This document shows, piece after piece, positions 1 through 5,783 of a stretch of DNA of 10,183 nucleotides. Position 1 is the stretch's first letter. Each line of letters begins with the position of its first letter. Below the pieces are notes generated by a model that did not search any database, had not been told where the DNA came from, and saw only the letters and a program-made list of their open reading frames with translations. Made by a program: the position numbers and the translations under genes. This DNA comes from an uncultured Bacillota bacterium. GTDB lineage: Bacteria > Bacillota > Clostridia > Tissierellales > Tissierellaceae. The DNA lies in the NCBI GenBank assembly GCA_937951995.1, contig CALGAG010000158.1, positions 1 to 10,183 of the forward strand, written 5' to 3'.

Positions 1-362
1 TGGCCCTGTCGCGCATGCATTTTCCCCAGGGTACGTCGGGGCCGTTGCTGGATGCGGTGGCCCGCGCACCCCTGTGGCAGGCCGGGCTGGACTACGGTCA
101 CGGCACCGGCCATGGCGTGGGGTATTTCCTCAATGTCCACGAAGGGCCACAGAGTATTTCGTCCCGGCGCCAGGTCGATGAGAGCACGGCTTTGCTGGGG
201 GGCATGATCACGTCCAACGAGCCCGGCCTGTATCGACCCGGGCAATGGGGTATCCGGATCGAGAATCTGATCCTGGCCACCGACGCGCCGGAGAGCGATT
301 TCGGTGACTTCCTGCGTTTCGAGACGCTCACACTATGCCCAATCGATACGCGGTGCATCGAT
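1..362 (+). CDS. pepP: Xaa-Pro aminopeptidase (aminopeptidase P, M24B), internal fragment
   Basis: This is part of a metallopeptidase that removes N-terminal residues preceding proline. The reading frame is open from base 3. It shows the M24 'pita-bread' metal and catalytic landmarks in order: HGTGHGVG, NVHEGP, SNEPGLY and RIENL, which carry the expected His and Glu ligands. It then shows the late family motif around ETLTLCPIDTRCID. The N-terminal part lies off the window. The last roughly 50 residues expected after CID are missing, because the sequence switches to antisense alaS at about 357-375. The open frame continues to 671, but that translation is meaningless. Base composition is high GC (40 of 60 in the first line), unlike the rest of the window, and the sequence style is proteobacterial. 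It faces the convergent alaS with no intergenic space. The family call is firm; that it belongs to the same genome as the rest is doubtful. Confidence 0.82.
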
Positions 363-569
363 GTTGCGCTGCTGCAGCGGTGTGTAGGAACCGTCCTCAC
401 CGCGATAGAATTCGGTGAACACCAGATTCCAGATCTCCAGGAAACGGTCGCAGTCACAGCCCACGGCACAGTCCGGCCGGCCGCAGCCCTTGTCCTCGCC
501 CCGGTCGAAATGGATCTCGGAACACGGGCCGCAGGGACCGACGCCGTGCTCCCAGAAATTGTCCTCTTT
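357..569 (-). other. GC-rich segment of alaS with foreign composition, bounded by two breakpoints
   Basis: Read on the minus strand this stretch is good AlaRS sequence (about residues 154-224: GVGPCGPCSEIHFDRG, then a Cys-rich CGRPDCAVGCDCD, then FLEIWNLVF and finally NID). It uses GC-ending codons and has 63% and 70% GC in the 60-base lines at 421 and 481. The adjoining alaS part has 47% at 601-660 and 40% at 721-780. The Cys-rich insert is of Firmicutes type, so the segment probably comes from a GC-richer Firmicute rather than from the source of the pepP fragment. The right boundary lies in the highly conserved KEDNFWE codons (549-569). The left boundary is the ATCGAT at 357-362. It is probably assembled from a different organism. 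Confidence 0.65.
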
Positions 570-1028
570 CCCAAGTCTTACAATCTTCTCCTCAGGCACT
601 CCTATGTCATCCTTCCAGATGTCATATGCCTCGTCATCCTCGTGGTAAACACTTACCCAAAGGTCCTCTGAAGGTATTTCCAACCTTTCAGTCAGGAATT
701 CCCAGGCCCAGGCAACAGCCTCCTTCTTGAAATAGTCCCCAAAGGAGAAATTCCCAAGCATTTCAAAGAATGTGGCATGTCTTGCTGTCCTTCCAACGTT
801 CTCTATATCACCTGTTCTTATACACTTCTGACAGGTTACCATCCTGTTGTGTGGTGGAACCGCATCTCCAGTAAAGTAGGGCTTTAAAGGTGCCATGCCG
901 GCTCCGATCAGCAGCAGGGATTTATCATTTTTTGGTACCAATGAAAAACTTGGTGCAACCAGATGGTCCTTTTCTCTGAAGAAGTCAAGATATTCCTTTC
1001 TTATTTCGTGAAGTCCTAATTTTCTCAT
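357..1028 (-). CDS. alaS: Alanine--tRNA ligase, N-terminal part (truncated and mosaic)
   Basis: AlaRS charges tRNA-Ala in the cytoplasm. About 224 of the usual roughly 870-880 residues are present, covering the start of the class II catalytic domain. The N-terminus contains the usual EIR.EYLDFF region, residues 43-50 AGMAPLKP, then a TCQKCIRTGDIENVGRTARH stretch, then motif 2 (RHATFFEMLGNFSFGDYF, about 83-100), GVGPCGPCSE and LEIWNLVF. The expected continuation after NID (TGMGLER) is absent. The open frame runs on to a stop at 333 as APRIDWA, which is antisense pepP and not AlaRS. The start is ATG at 1028, preceded by GAGGTG at 1034-1039 with a 5-base spacer. The rest of the catalytic domain, the tRNA-recognition, editing and C-Ala domains are missing. 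The gene lies downstream of the isc operon, a common clostridial arrangement, but has its own promoter and no T-box. Confidence 0.93.
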
Positions 1029-1054
1029 ACATACACCTCGTCCCGTTTTATTAG

Positions 1055-1078
1055 AAAAATCCTCCCTTTAAAGGGAGG
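1055..1078 (-). terminator. Perfect-palindrome hairpin with T-run between the transporter gene and alaS
   Basis: Bases 1061-1078 are an 18-base perfect palindrome: the arms CCTCCC and GGGAGG flank TTTAAA. On the minus strand it is followed by A and five Ts (1059-1055). This is a good intrinsic terminator for the isc/transporter unit. It also lies inside the short leader made from the promoter at 1096-1124, so it could act on alaS transcription as well. Confidence 0.75.
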
Positions 1079-1095
1079 GATGTCCTATCTATATT

Positions 1096-1124
1096 ATTTT
1101 AAAGTAAAGCCACCTGTTTGTCAA
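1096..1124 (-). promoter_or_regulatory. Sigma-A-type promoter for alaS
   Basis: On the minus strand a perfect -35 TTGACA (1124-1119) is followed by a 17-base spacer and a -10 TAAAAT (1101-1096). The start point would be near 1089, giving a leader of about 60 bases. The promoter begins five bases after the transporter stop codon. The leader is too short to hold a T-box. Confidence 0.75.
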
Positions 1125-1128
1125 TTTG

Positions 1129-2343
1129 CTAAGACTTCCTATCCTCCACCTCAGTGGAATACCTTTGGGCTATCCGCTTCTTGAAGTAATTGAAAAGTAT
1201 AATTGAAACGCTTACAGCTGGAACAGAAAGAATCATCCCCATAACACCGAAGATGGTACCTCCAACTATGATTGCAAGGAGGATCGTAAGTGGATGCATT
1301 CCCGTTGTCTTGCCCAATACCTTGGGCCCAAGTATGTTGTTTTCCGCCCACTGGATAAGGATAAAGAAGATTCCCACCCAAAGGGCCTTGATGGGGCTTG
1401 CGATAAAGGCAAATATGACAGCAGGGACAAATCCCAGGAATGGTCCGATATATGGAATTATATCCGCAAGTCCTGTTATGAATCCTATTACAATGGCAAA
1501 TTCCACTCCCATAAGGAAAAGGAAAATAGTTGTGGCAATTCCAACCATGACAGCCATCAGTAGCCTGCCCCTTATGAACTGGGACAAGGCAGTGTCGATT
1601 TCCCTCAAGAGGTCAAGGGTCTCTTCCTTGTGCTTTTTGGGAATCATCCTTCTGAACTTGTCGATGAAGTGTTCCTTGTCAACCAGGAAGTAGAAGGTCA
1701 GTATTGGAGTCAGGATCCAGCTTATTATCCTTGTGAACAAGCCTATTATGCTAAGGATAAACCTCTCCACACCGTTGGCTATTCCTGTTTGAATCCTTCC
1801 AAGGTTCTGGGATATTACATCCTCTATGCTCTTGAGAAGCTCTGGCATTTCAACCAGGGTATCTGAATAGCCCGCATAAAGATTGGTCATCCACAGGGAT
1901 ACCGTGTTCACATAGCCTGGAAAATTGGTGGCCAGCCTCCTGATTTCCTGACCTGTCCTTGGCAGGACGGATACTGTAAGTATGGAGATGACTCCAAGAA
2001 TAAGGAGATAGACGGCTATGGTGGCCAAAAATCTTTTGAGTCCTTTTCTTTCAAAGAAATTAACAAGGGGATTCAGAAAATATGCCAGGATCATTGATAT
2101 GATTATGGTGAAGAAGGTGTCTGCCACCAGCGTGTACCTTCTGAAAACAAGCGTAACAAAATAGATGCCGAAAAGGGTTATTATTACCCACAGTATCAGC
2201 CTGGTATTGTATCTTATGACTTTTTTCCCCGGTACAAACCTGTTTCCGATGTTGATCAGGTAGTAGATTATTAGGGCCAGCAATAGGGCCGACAGGATCC
2301 ATACCAGATTAACAAAGAGAGAAGGTGGCGTATTTATTGACAT
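1129..2343 (-). CDS. AI-2E/PerM-family membrane transporter (YueF/YdbI type)
   Basis: This is a 404-residue polytopic membrane protein of the AI-2E transporter family (PF01594). Family members have been linked to signal, ion or small-molecule export, but the substrate is usually unknown. Hydrophobic segments lie at about residues 8-31, 47-66, 72-91, 104-127, 196-220, 262-278, 281-315, 320-333 and 351-385. The signature IIPYIGPFLGFVPA falls at about 295-308. A soluble stretch at about 128-190 and a charged loop at about 222-258 match the family layout. I chose ATG 2343 over the in-frame ATG at 2403 because AGGGGTG sits just upstream of it and the first 20 residues of the longer form do not resemble the family. 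It is 82 bases behind iscU, probably cotranscribed with the isc genes, and ends ahead of the hairpin at 1061-1078. The family is clear; the function is not. Confidence 0.9.
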   Translation of the reverse strand: MSINTPPSLFVNLVWILSALLLALIIYYLINIGNRFVPGKKVIRYNTRLILWVIITLFGIYFVTLVFRRYTLVADTFFTIIISMILAYFLNPLVNFFERKGLKRFLATIAVYLLILGVISILTVSVLPRTGQEIRRLATNFPGYVNTVSLWMTNLYAGYSDTLVEMPELLKSIEDVISQNLGRIQTGIANGVERFILSIIGLFTRIISWILTPILTFYFLVDKEHFIDKFRRMIPKKHKEETLDLLREIDTALSQFIRGRLLMAVMVGIATTIFLFLMGVEFAIVIGFITGLADIIPYIGPFLGFVPAVIFAFIASPIKALWVGIFFILIQWAENNILGPKVLGKTTGMHPLTILLAIIVGGTIFGVMGMILSVPAVSVSIILFNYFKKRIAQRYSTEVEDRKS

Positions 2344-2363
2344 CTGATCACCCCTGAACAAAC

Positions 2364-2410
2364 AGAGACCATGGCTGGATGTTTCTGCGCCATCTCTAAC
2401 CAAAGTCTCT
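2364..2410 (-). other. Imperfect inverted repeat between iscU and the transporter gene
   Basis: AGAGAC and GTCTCT arms, extended inward by TGG/CCA with two mismatches, could fold into a hairpin in the iscU-transporter spacer. There is no T-run on the minus strand, so it does not read as an intrinsic terminator. It could stabilise or process the mRNA between the two genes. The assignment is weak. Confidence 0.3.
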
Positions 2411-2425
2411 ATAGGTCAATATTTA

Positions 2426-2866
2426 TTATTCGTCATCCTCAGGAAGGTCGTGTAGATGCTCATCATCAAAGTCAACATCTTCCAGTCCCTCAATTTTTAC
2501 CCCCGATTTCTTTGAATAATCAACAAGTGCTGATTTTATGGCCTGTTCAGCCAAAACGCTGCAATGCATCTTTACCGGTGGCAGGCCGTCAAGGGCATCC
2601 GCTACGGCCTTGTTGGTCAATTCCATGGCTTCCTTGACCGTCTTTCCCTTTATAAGCTCTGTAGCCATGCTTGATGATGCTATTGCTGACCCACAGCCAA
2701 AGGTCTTGAACTTTACATCGGTTATTACATCCCCATCTATCTTAAGGTACATTCTCATAATGTCCCCGCATTTTGCATTGCCTACTTCACCTACCCCATC
2801 TGCATTTTCAATTTCACCAACATTACGTGGCTGAGTGAAGTGCTCCATTACCTTTTCTGAATACAT
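2426..2866 (-). CDS. iscU: Fe-S cluster assembly scaffold IscU (clostridial NifU-like)
   Basis: This is the scaffold on which IscS-derived sulfur and iron are built into Fe-S clusters before transfer to apoproteins. The 146-residue protein has the three ligand cysteines C33 (NAKCGD), C58 (FGCGSA) and C102 (MHCSV), the assembly-promoting D35 and H101 next to C102. LPPVK at 95-99 matches the site that the HscA chaperone recognises in proteobacterial IscU, although no hscA or hscB is nearby. The C-terminus is a roughly 18-residue tail rich in Asp and Glu (from about 129). The start is ATG 2866, directly abutting the iscS stop (TAAATG), with a G-rich ribosome site (GGGGGG, 2874-2879) inside the iscS end. 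The gene ends in two stops in a row (TAATAA). Confidence 0.96.
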   Translation of the reverse strand: MYSEKVMEHFTQPRNVGEIENADGVGEVGNAKCGDIMRMYLKIDGDVITDVKFKTFGCGSAIASSSMATELIKGKTVKEAMELTNKAVADALDGLPPVKMHCSVLAEQAIKSALVDYSKKSGVKIEGLEDVDFDDEHLHDLPEDDE

Positions 2867-4045
2867 TTATATTCCCCCCTGAACTTTATCATATAACGGT
2901 GACATCTTTCTTAGCCTGTCAACTATTCCCACAAGCTGGTCCACTACATAGTCCACCTCTTCCTCGGTATTGCCTAGACCCAGAGACAGCCTCAGGGATC
3001 CGTGGGCAATTTCATGGGGAAGGCCTATTGAAAGCAGTACGTGTGACGGGTCAAGTGATCCTGATGTACATGCAGATCCGCTTGATCCTGCCACCCCTAC
3101 CATGTCAAGGCTAAGAAGGAGTGCTTCTCCCTCGATAAACTGGAAGCAGAAGTTCACATTTCCCGGCAGTCTCTTTTCAGGATGCCCATTGAGTCTCACA
3201 TGGGGGATCTTTCCGTTTATGCCCTTGATCAGCCTCTCCCGCAAGGAGATAAGTTTCCTGTTGTTTTCCTCAAGGTGCTCATAGGCCAGCTCGACGGCCT
3301 TGCCTGTCCCTACGATTCCCGCAATGTTCTCAGTTCCTGCCCTCTTGTTCCTTTCCTGGGCTCCTCCAGCGATTAGTGGGTCAATCCTTGTTCCCTGTCT
3401 GATGTAAAGTGCTCCCACTCCCTTTGGTCCGTACAGCTTGTGTGCAGACATTGAAAGAAGGTCTATGTTCATTTCATTAACATCTATCTTTATGCTGCCT
3501 ACTGCCTGAACTGCATCCGTGTGGAAAAGTACCTTGTGTCTTCTTGCAATCTCTCCAATTTCCTTGACGGGTTGAACAGTTCCAATCTCGTTGTTTGCAA
3601 ACATTATTGATATAAGTATGGTATTGTCCCTGATTGCCCCTTCCAGGTCTTCAAGGCTGATCATTCCATATTCGTCCACATCGAGATAGGTCACTTCAAA
3701 ACCTTGGTTTTCAAGGTACTCACATGTGTGGAGTACAGCGTGGTGTTCAATCTTTGTTGTGATGATGTGGTTTCCCTTATCACGGTGTCTGTAGGCTATT
3801 CCCTTTATGGCCCAGTTGTCCGCTTCAGATCCACCGCCTGTGAAATAAATCTCACTCTTCTTCGCACCCAGTCCCTTTGCAACCTGGTCCCTTGCCTTGT
3901 CAATGGCAAGCTTTGACTTGCTGCTCAATTGATAGACGCTTGAAGGATTGCCGTAGTACTCTGAAAAATATGGAAGCATCTCCTGGAGGACTTCCTTCTT
4001 TACAGGTGTTGTAGCCGAGTGGTCCATGTATATCATTTTATCCAT
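2867..4045 (-). CDS. iscS: Cysteine desulfurase IscS (group I, NifS/IscS type)
   Basis: This PLP enzyme converts L-cysteine to alanine and hands persulfide sulfur to IscU and other acceptors. The 392 residues match the full family length. Visible landmarks are MDHSATTP at 7-14, GGSEADN at 71-77, H101 (EHHAVL, PLP stacking), NNEIGT at 151-156, D177 (HTDAVQ), the PLP lysine K203 (SAHKLYGPKG), the phosphate-loop region RAGTEN at 235-240, and the catalytic C326 in SSGSACTSGSLDPSHV. That last motif marks the group I enzymes with the longer mobile Cys loop. The ATG at 4045 overlaps the iscR stop by one base (TAATG), with GGAGGGAG just upstream, so translation is probably coupled. A second ATG at codon 4 is also possible. 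It is transcribed from the iscR promoter. Confidence 0.97.
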   Translation of the reverse strand: MDKMIYMDHSATTPVKKEVLQEMLPYFSEYYGNPSSVYQLSSKSKLAIDKARDQVAKGLGAKKSEIYFTGGGSEADNWAIKGIAYRHRDKGNHIITTKIEHHAVLHTCEYLENQGFEVTYLDVDEYGMISLEDLEGAIRDNTILISIMFANNEIGTVQPVKEIGEIARRHKVLFHTDAVQAVGSIKIDVNEMNIDLLSMSAHKLYGPKGVGALYIRQGTRIDPLIAGGAQERNKRAGTENIAGIVGTGKAVELAYEHLEENNRKLISLRERLIKGINGKIPHVRLNGHPEKRLPGNVNFCFQFIEGEALLLSLDMVGVAGSSGSACTSGSLDPSHVLLSIGLPHEIAHGSLRLSLGLGNTEEEVDYVVDQLVGIVDRLRKMSPLYDKVQGGI

Positions 4046-4482
4046 TAATCTCCCTCCAATTCAGTGTTTAATCCTTTGTCGTCCCTAATCATATCCATAA
4101 GGGTTATGGAGTCAATAACCTGGTCGATGCTGTTCTTGATCTGGCCAAGAACCCACTGGGTTGCACATTTGTCATCCCTGCTGCAATCGTGGATTCCGTC
4201 TGCAACGCAATCAGAGGGGGACATCTGTCCTTCAAGAGATCTCAGGACCTCTCCAACAGTTATTTCCTCAGGCTTTCTCGAAAGCATGTAGCCTCCGTAG
4301 GCTCCCCTTACACTTTCAAGGAGTCCATCCTTCTTGAGACTTGAAAAGAGCTGTTCCAGGTAGTTTTCACTTAAGCCCTGTTTTTCAGCCACATATTTCA
4401 GGGAAATCGGTCCCTGCCCATGGTCCTGGGCCAGTTGGTACATGGCCATTAGGCCATATCTTCCCTTGGTTGACAATTTCAT
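4045..4482 (-). CDS. iscR: Rrf2-family Fe-S cluster regulator IscR
   Basis: IscR is a DNA-binding repressor that carries a [2Fe-2S] cluster and adjusts isc expression to Fe-S demand. The 145-residue protein starts with the Rrf2 signature MKLSTKGRYGLMAMYQLA, followed by a winged helix-turn-helix (about 25-70, with SENYLEQLF in the recognition region and RGAYGGYML as the wing). Three cysteines at 92, 100 and 106 are the likely cluster ligands. The spacing is C-x7-C-x5-C rather than the C-x5-C-x5-C of E. coli IscR. The ATG at 4482 has GAGGTG five bases upstream (4488-4493). It is first in the operon and overlaps iscS by one base. The 17-bp dyad in its leader suggests autoregulation. A CymR-like cysteine regulator of the same family is the main alternative, but the Cys triad and the iscS-iscU partners favour IscR. 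Confidence 0.93.
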   Translation of the reverse strand: MKLSTKGRYGLMAMYQLAQDHGQGPISLKYVAEKQGLSENYLEQLFSSLKKDGLLESVRGAYGGYMLSRKPEEITVGEVLRSLEGQMSPSDCVADGIHDCSRDDKCATQWVLGQIKNSIDQVIDSITLMDMIRDDKGLNTELEGD

Positions 4483-4496
4483 TTGATCACCTCTTT

Positions 4497-4521
4497 AATC
4501 CCAACTTATTTAGTTGGTATT
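4497..4521. promoter_or_regulatory. Probable IscR operator (inverted repeat)
   Basis: CCAACT at 4501-4506 and AGTTGG at 4512-4517 form a perfect 6-bp inverted repeat around TATTT. It extends outward with AAT/ATT after one mismatch, giving a 25-bp imperfect dyad. It lies about 6-22 bases downstream of the predicted iscR start point and upstream of the ribosome site, a typical autorepression position. Its size and AT-rich centre fit Rrf2-family operators. Recognition by IscR itself is inferred. Confidence 0.7.
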
Positions 4522-4529
4522 CCTAATAT

Positions 4530-4558
4530 AGTATAGTATATCCGGGTAATCTTGTCAA
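4530..4558 (-). promoter_or_regulatory. Sigma-A-type promoter of the iscRSU operon
   Basis: On the minus strand, a perfect TTGACA (4558-4553), a 17-base spacer and TATACT (4535-4530) make a near-consensus promoter. An overlapping second TATACT (4540-4535) would have a spacer of only 12 bases and is unlikely to be used. The start point is expected near 4523, just before the dyad. Confidence 0.85.
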
Positions 4559-4571
4559 CATTGAAAAGCAC

Positions 4572-4599
4572 ACAAGGCCGGGAAAATTCCCAGCCTTGT
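4572..4599 (-). terminator. Terminator hairpin downstream of the threonine dehydrogenase gene
   Basis: A 13-bp stem (ACAAGGC, one G-T pair, then GGGAA, with its complement) begins about 10 bases after the tdh stop codon. The minus-strand tail after it is only GTGCTTTTC, a weak T-run. On the plus strand the same hairpin is followed by TTTTT, so it may work in both directions. It separates tdh from the iscR promoter. Confidence 0.75.
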
Positions 4600-4608
4600 T
4601 TTTGCCTG

Positions 4609-5571
4609 TTAGGCCTGTATATTTAGTTTCTTCCTTAAACTGTTCAGCATGTCTGCCGTCATGTCATCAAGCAGGTATTCCGGATTCCAATCCCACTGTG
4701 CCCTGGCTTCGGAATCATCCAGTGAGTTAGGCCATGAATCAGCAATTGCCTGTCTTACTGGATCAACATCGTAATCCAGCCTGAACTCAGGTATGTGCTT
4801 CCTGATGGAAGCGGCCATATCCTCCGGATCAAAACTCATCGCAGTGATATTGAAGGCATTTCTATGCTTAAGTCTTGATGGGTCTGCCTCAAGAAGCTGA
4901 ACAATTGCGTTCAGGGCATCCGGCATGTACATCATGTCCATCTTAGTTCCCTTGTCTATAAAGCTTGTGTATTTCTTCTCTTTCAATGCCTCGTAGTAGA
5001 TGTGGACTGCGTAGTCTGTGGTTCCTCCACCTGGAAGGGTGTCGTTTGAGATCAGTCCAGGGAACCTTACTCCTCTTGTATCCACTCCAAATTTATGGTA
5101 GTAGTAGTCGCAAAGATTTTCTCCCGCAACCTTGGTGACCCCATACATGGTTCCAGGTCTCATTATTGTATCCTGTGGTGTCTTGTCCTTTGGGGTACTC
5201 TCACCGAAAACCGCTATTGAGCTTGGTGTGAAAACCGACAGGTCCTTCTCCCTTGCAAGCTCAAGTACGTTGTAGAGTCCGTTCATGTTAACGTTATAGC
5301 ATAGCTGTGGCTTGGCTTCACCAACTGCTGACAGGATTGCAGCCAGGTTAACTATGGTGTCGATCTTGTACCTGTCAACAATCTCTCCCATCTTTTCCCT
5401 GTCCAGAACATCAAGCACCTGGAAGGGTCCGCTCTCTATCAGTTCCTTATGGCTGTCCTTGGCCTGCATATCACTCATTACGACATTATCCTTGCCGTAG
5501 ATGTCCCTCATCTTCTTGGTCAGCTCTGAACCTATTTGTCCAAGGCCGCCGGTTATAAGGATCTTCCTCAT
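4609..5571 (-). CDS. tdh: L-threonine 3-dehydrogenase, short-chain (SDR/epimerase-like) type
   Basis: It oxidises L-threonine with NAD+ to 2-amino-3-oxobutyrate, which Kbl normally cleaves to glycine and acetyl-CoA. The 320-residue protein has a Rossmann GGLGQIG (8-14), an acidic D34 at the end of the second strand (NAD rather than NADP), and the catalytic serine region PSSIAVFGE (116-124) with Y143 and K147 in MYGVTKVAGE. It also shows blocks typical of the mammalian-like TDH group: RFPGLIS, GGGTTDYAV and MDMMYMPDALNAI, then NITAMSF and ADSWPNSLDDS. It is not the zinc-dependent MDR-type TDH of E. coli. The start is ATG 5571, with GGAGG about 12 bases upstream. It is a single-gene unit with its own promoter and terminator, and no kbl is in view. 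A UDP-sugar epimerase is the generic alternative, but the conserved blocks argue against it. Confidence 0.9.
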   Translation of the reverse strand: MRKILITGGLGQIGSELTKKMRDIYGKDNVVMSDMQAKDSHKELIESGPFQVLDVLDREKMGEIVDRYKIDTIVNLAAILSAVGEAKPQLCYNVNMNGLYNVLELAREKDLSVFTPSSIAVFGESTPKDKTPQDTIMRPGTMYGVTKVAGENLCDYYYHKFGVDTRGVRFPGLISNDTLPGGGTTDYAVHIYYEALKEKKYTSFIDKGTKMDMMYMPDALNAIVQLLEADPSRLKHRNAFNITAMSFDPEDMAASIRKHIPEFRLDYDVDPVRQAIADSWPNSLDDSEARAQWDWNPEYLLDDMTADMLNSLRKKLNIQA

Positions 5572-5613
5572 ATATTTAATGCACCTCCGTTGATCTTAAA
5601 TAACTTCGTCTAC

Positions 5614-5622
5614 ATTATAACA
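5614..5622 (-). promoter_or_regulatory. Extended -10 promoter of tdh
   Basis: The minus strand reads TGTTATAAT, that is TG plus one base plus a perfect TATAAT (5619-5614), about 43 bases upstream of the ATG. No good -35 hexamer sits at 16-18 bases, which fits an extended -10 promoter. The rest of the spacer up to the leuS terminator is AT-rich and shows nothing else. Confidence 0.6.
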
Positions 5623-5737
5623 TACTTGGAAAAAATTCATACAGCAATTGAATTATCCAGAATATTAAAATTGTATAGAATCTTCACGTACTTAGGCTCT
5701 CCTCTCTTGAAACAGCCAACTGCCTGTAACCAGGTGT

Positions 5738-5778
5738 AAAAAAAAATGATTCTGCTGAAAATCAACAGAATCATTTTT
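5738..5778 (-). terminator. Strong intrinsic terminator of leuS
   Basis: A 17-bp stem (5742-5758 with 5762-5778; one G-T pair) closes a three-base loop. The minus-strand 3' arm runs into a stretch of nine Ts. It starts six bases after the leuS stop codon and isolates leuS from tdh. Confidence 0.93.
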
Positions 5779-5783
5779 GCAAG

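Noticed and set aside
333..356. Last codons (APRIDWA) of the minus-strand alaS frame
   Set aside because: They are antisense pepP; AlaRS should continue with TGMGLER after NID.
98..574. Long minus-strand open frame at the left end
   Set aside because: It is a shadow of pepP and alaS in high-GC sequence, with no family resemblance and no ribosome site.
363..671. Plus-strand open frame continuing from pepP past the junction
   Set aside because: It is antisense to well-conserved alaS and lacks the aminopeptidase C-terminal motifs; it is a product of the chimeric join.
1029..1128. A T-box leader for alaS
   Set aside because: The region lacks the T-box consensus and is too short for stem I; only a promoter and a simple hairpin are present.
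1190..1693. Plus-strand 167-codon frame opposite the transporter gene
   Set aside because: It is a shadow of the membrane-protein codons; the minus strand has clear family motifs.
2411..2425. Separate promoter for the transporter gene starting with TTGACC just after iscU
   Set aside because: No acceptable -10 hexamer lies 16-18 bases downstream of the TTGACC.
5623..5737. Small gene or RNA in the AT-rich spacer between tdh and leuS
   Set aside because: No ribosome site, conserved motif or convincing fold could be seen beyond the tdh -10 element and the leuS terminator.
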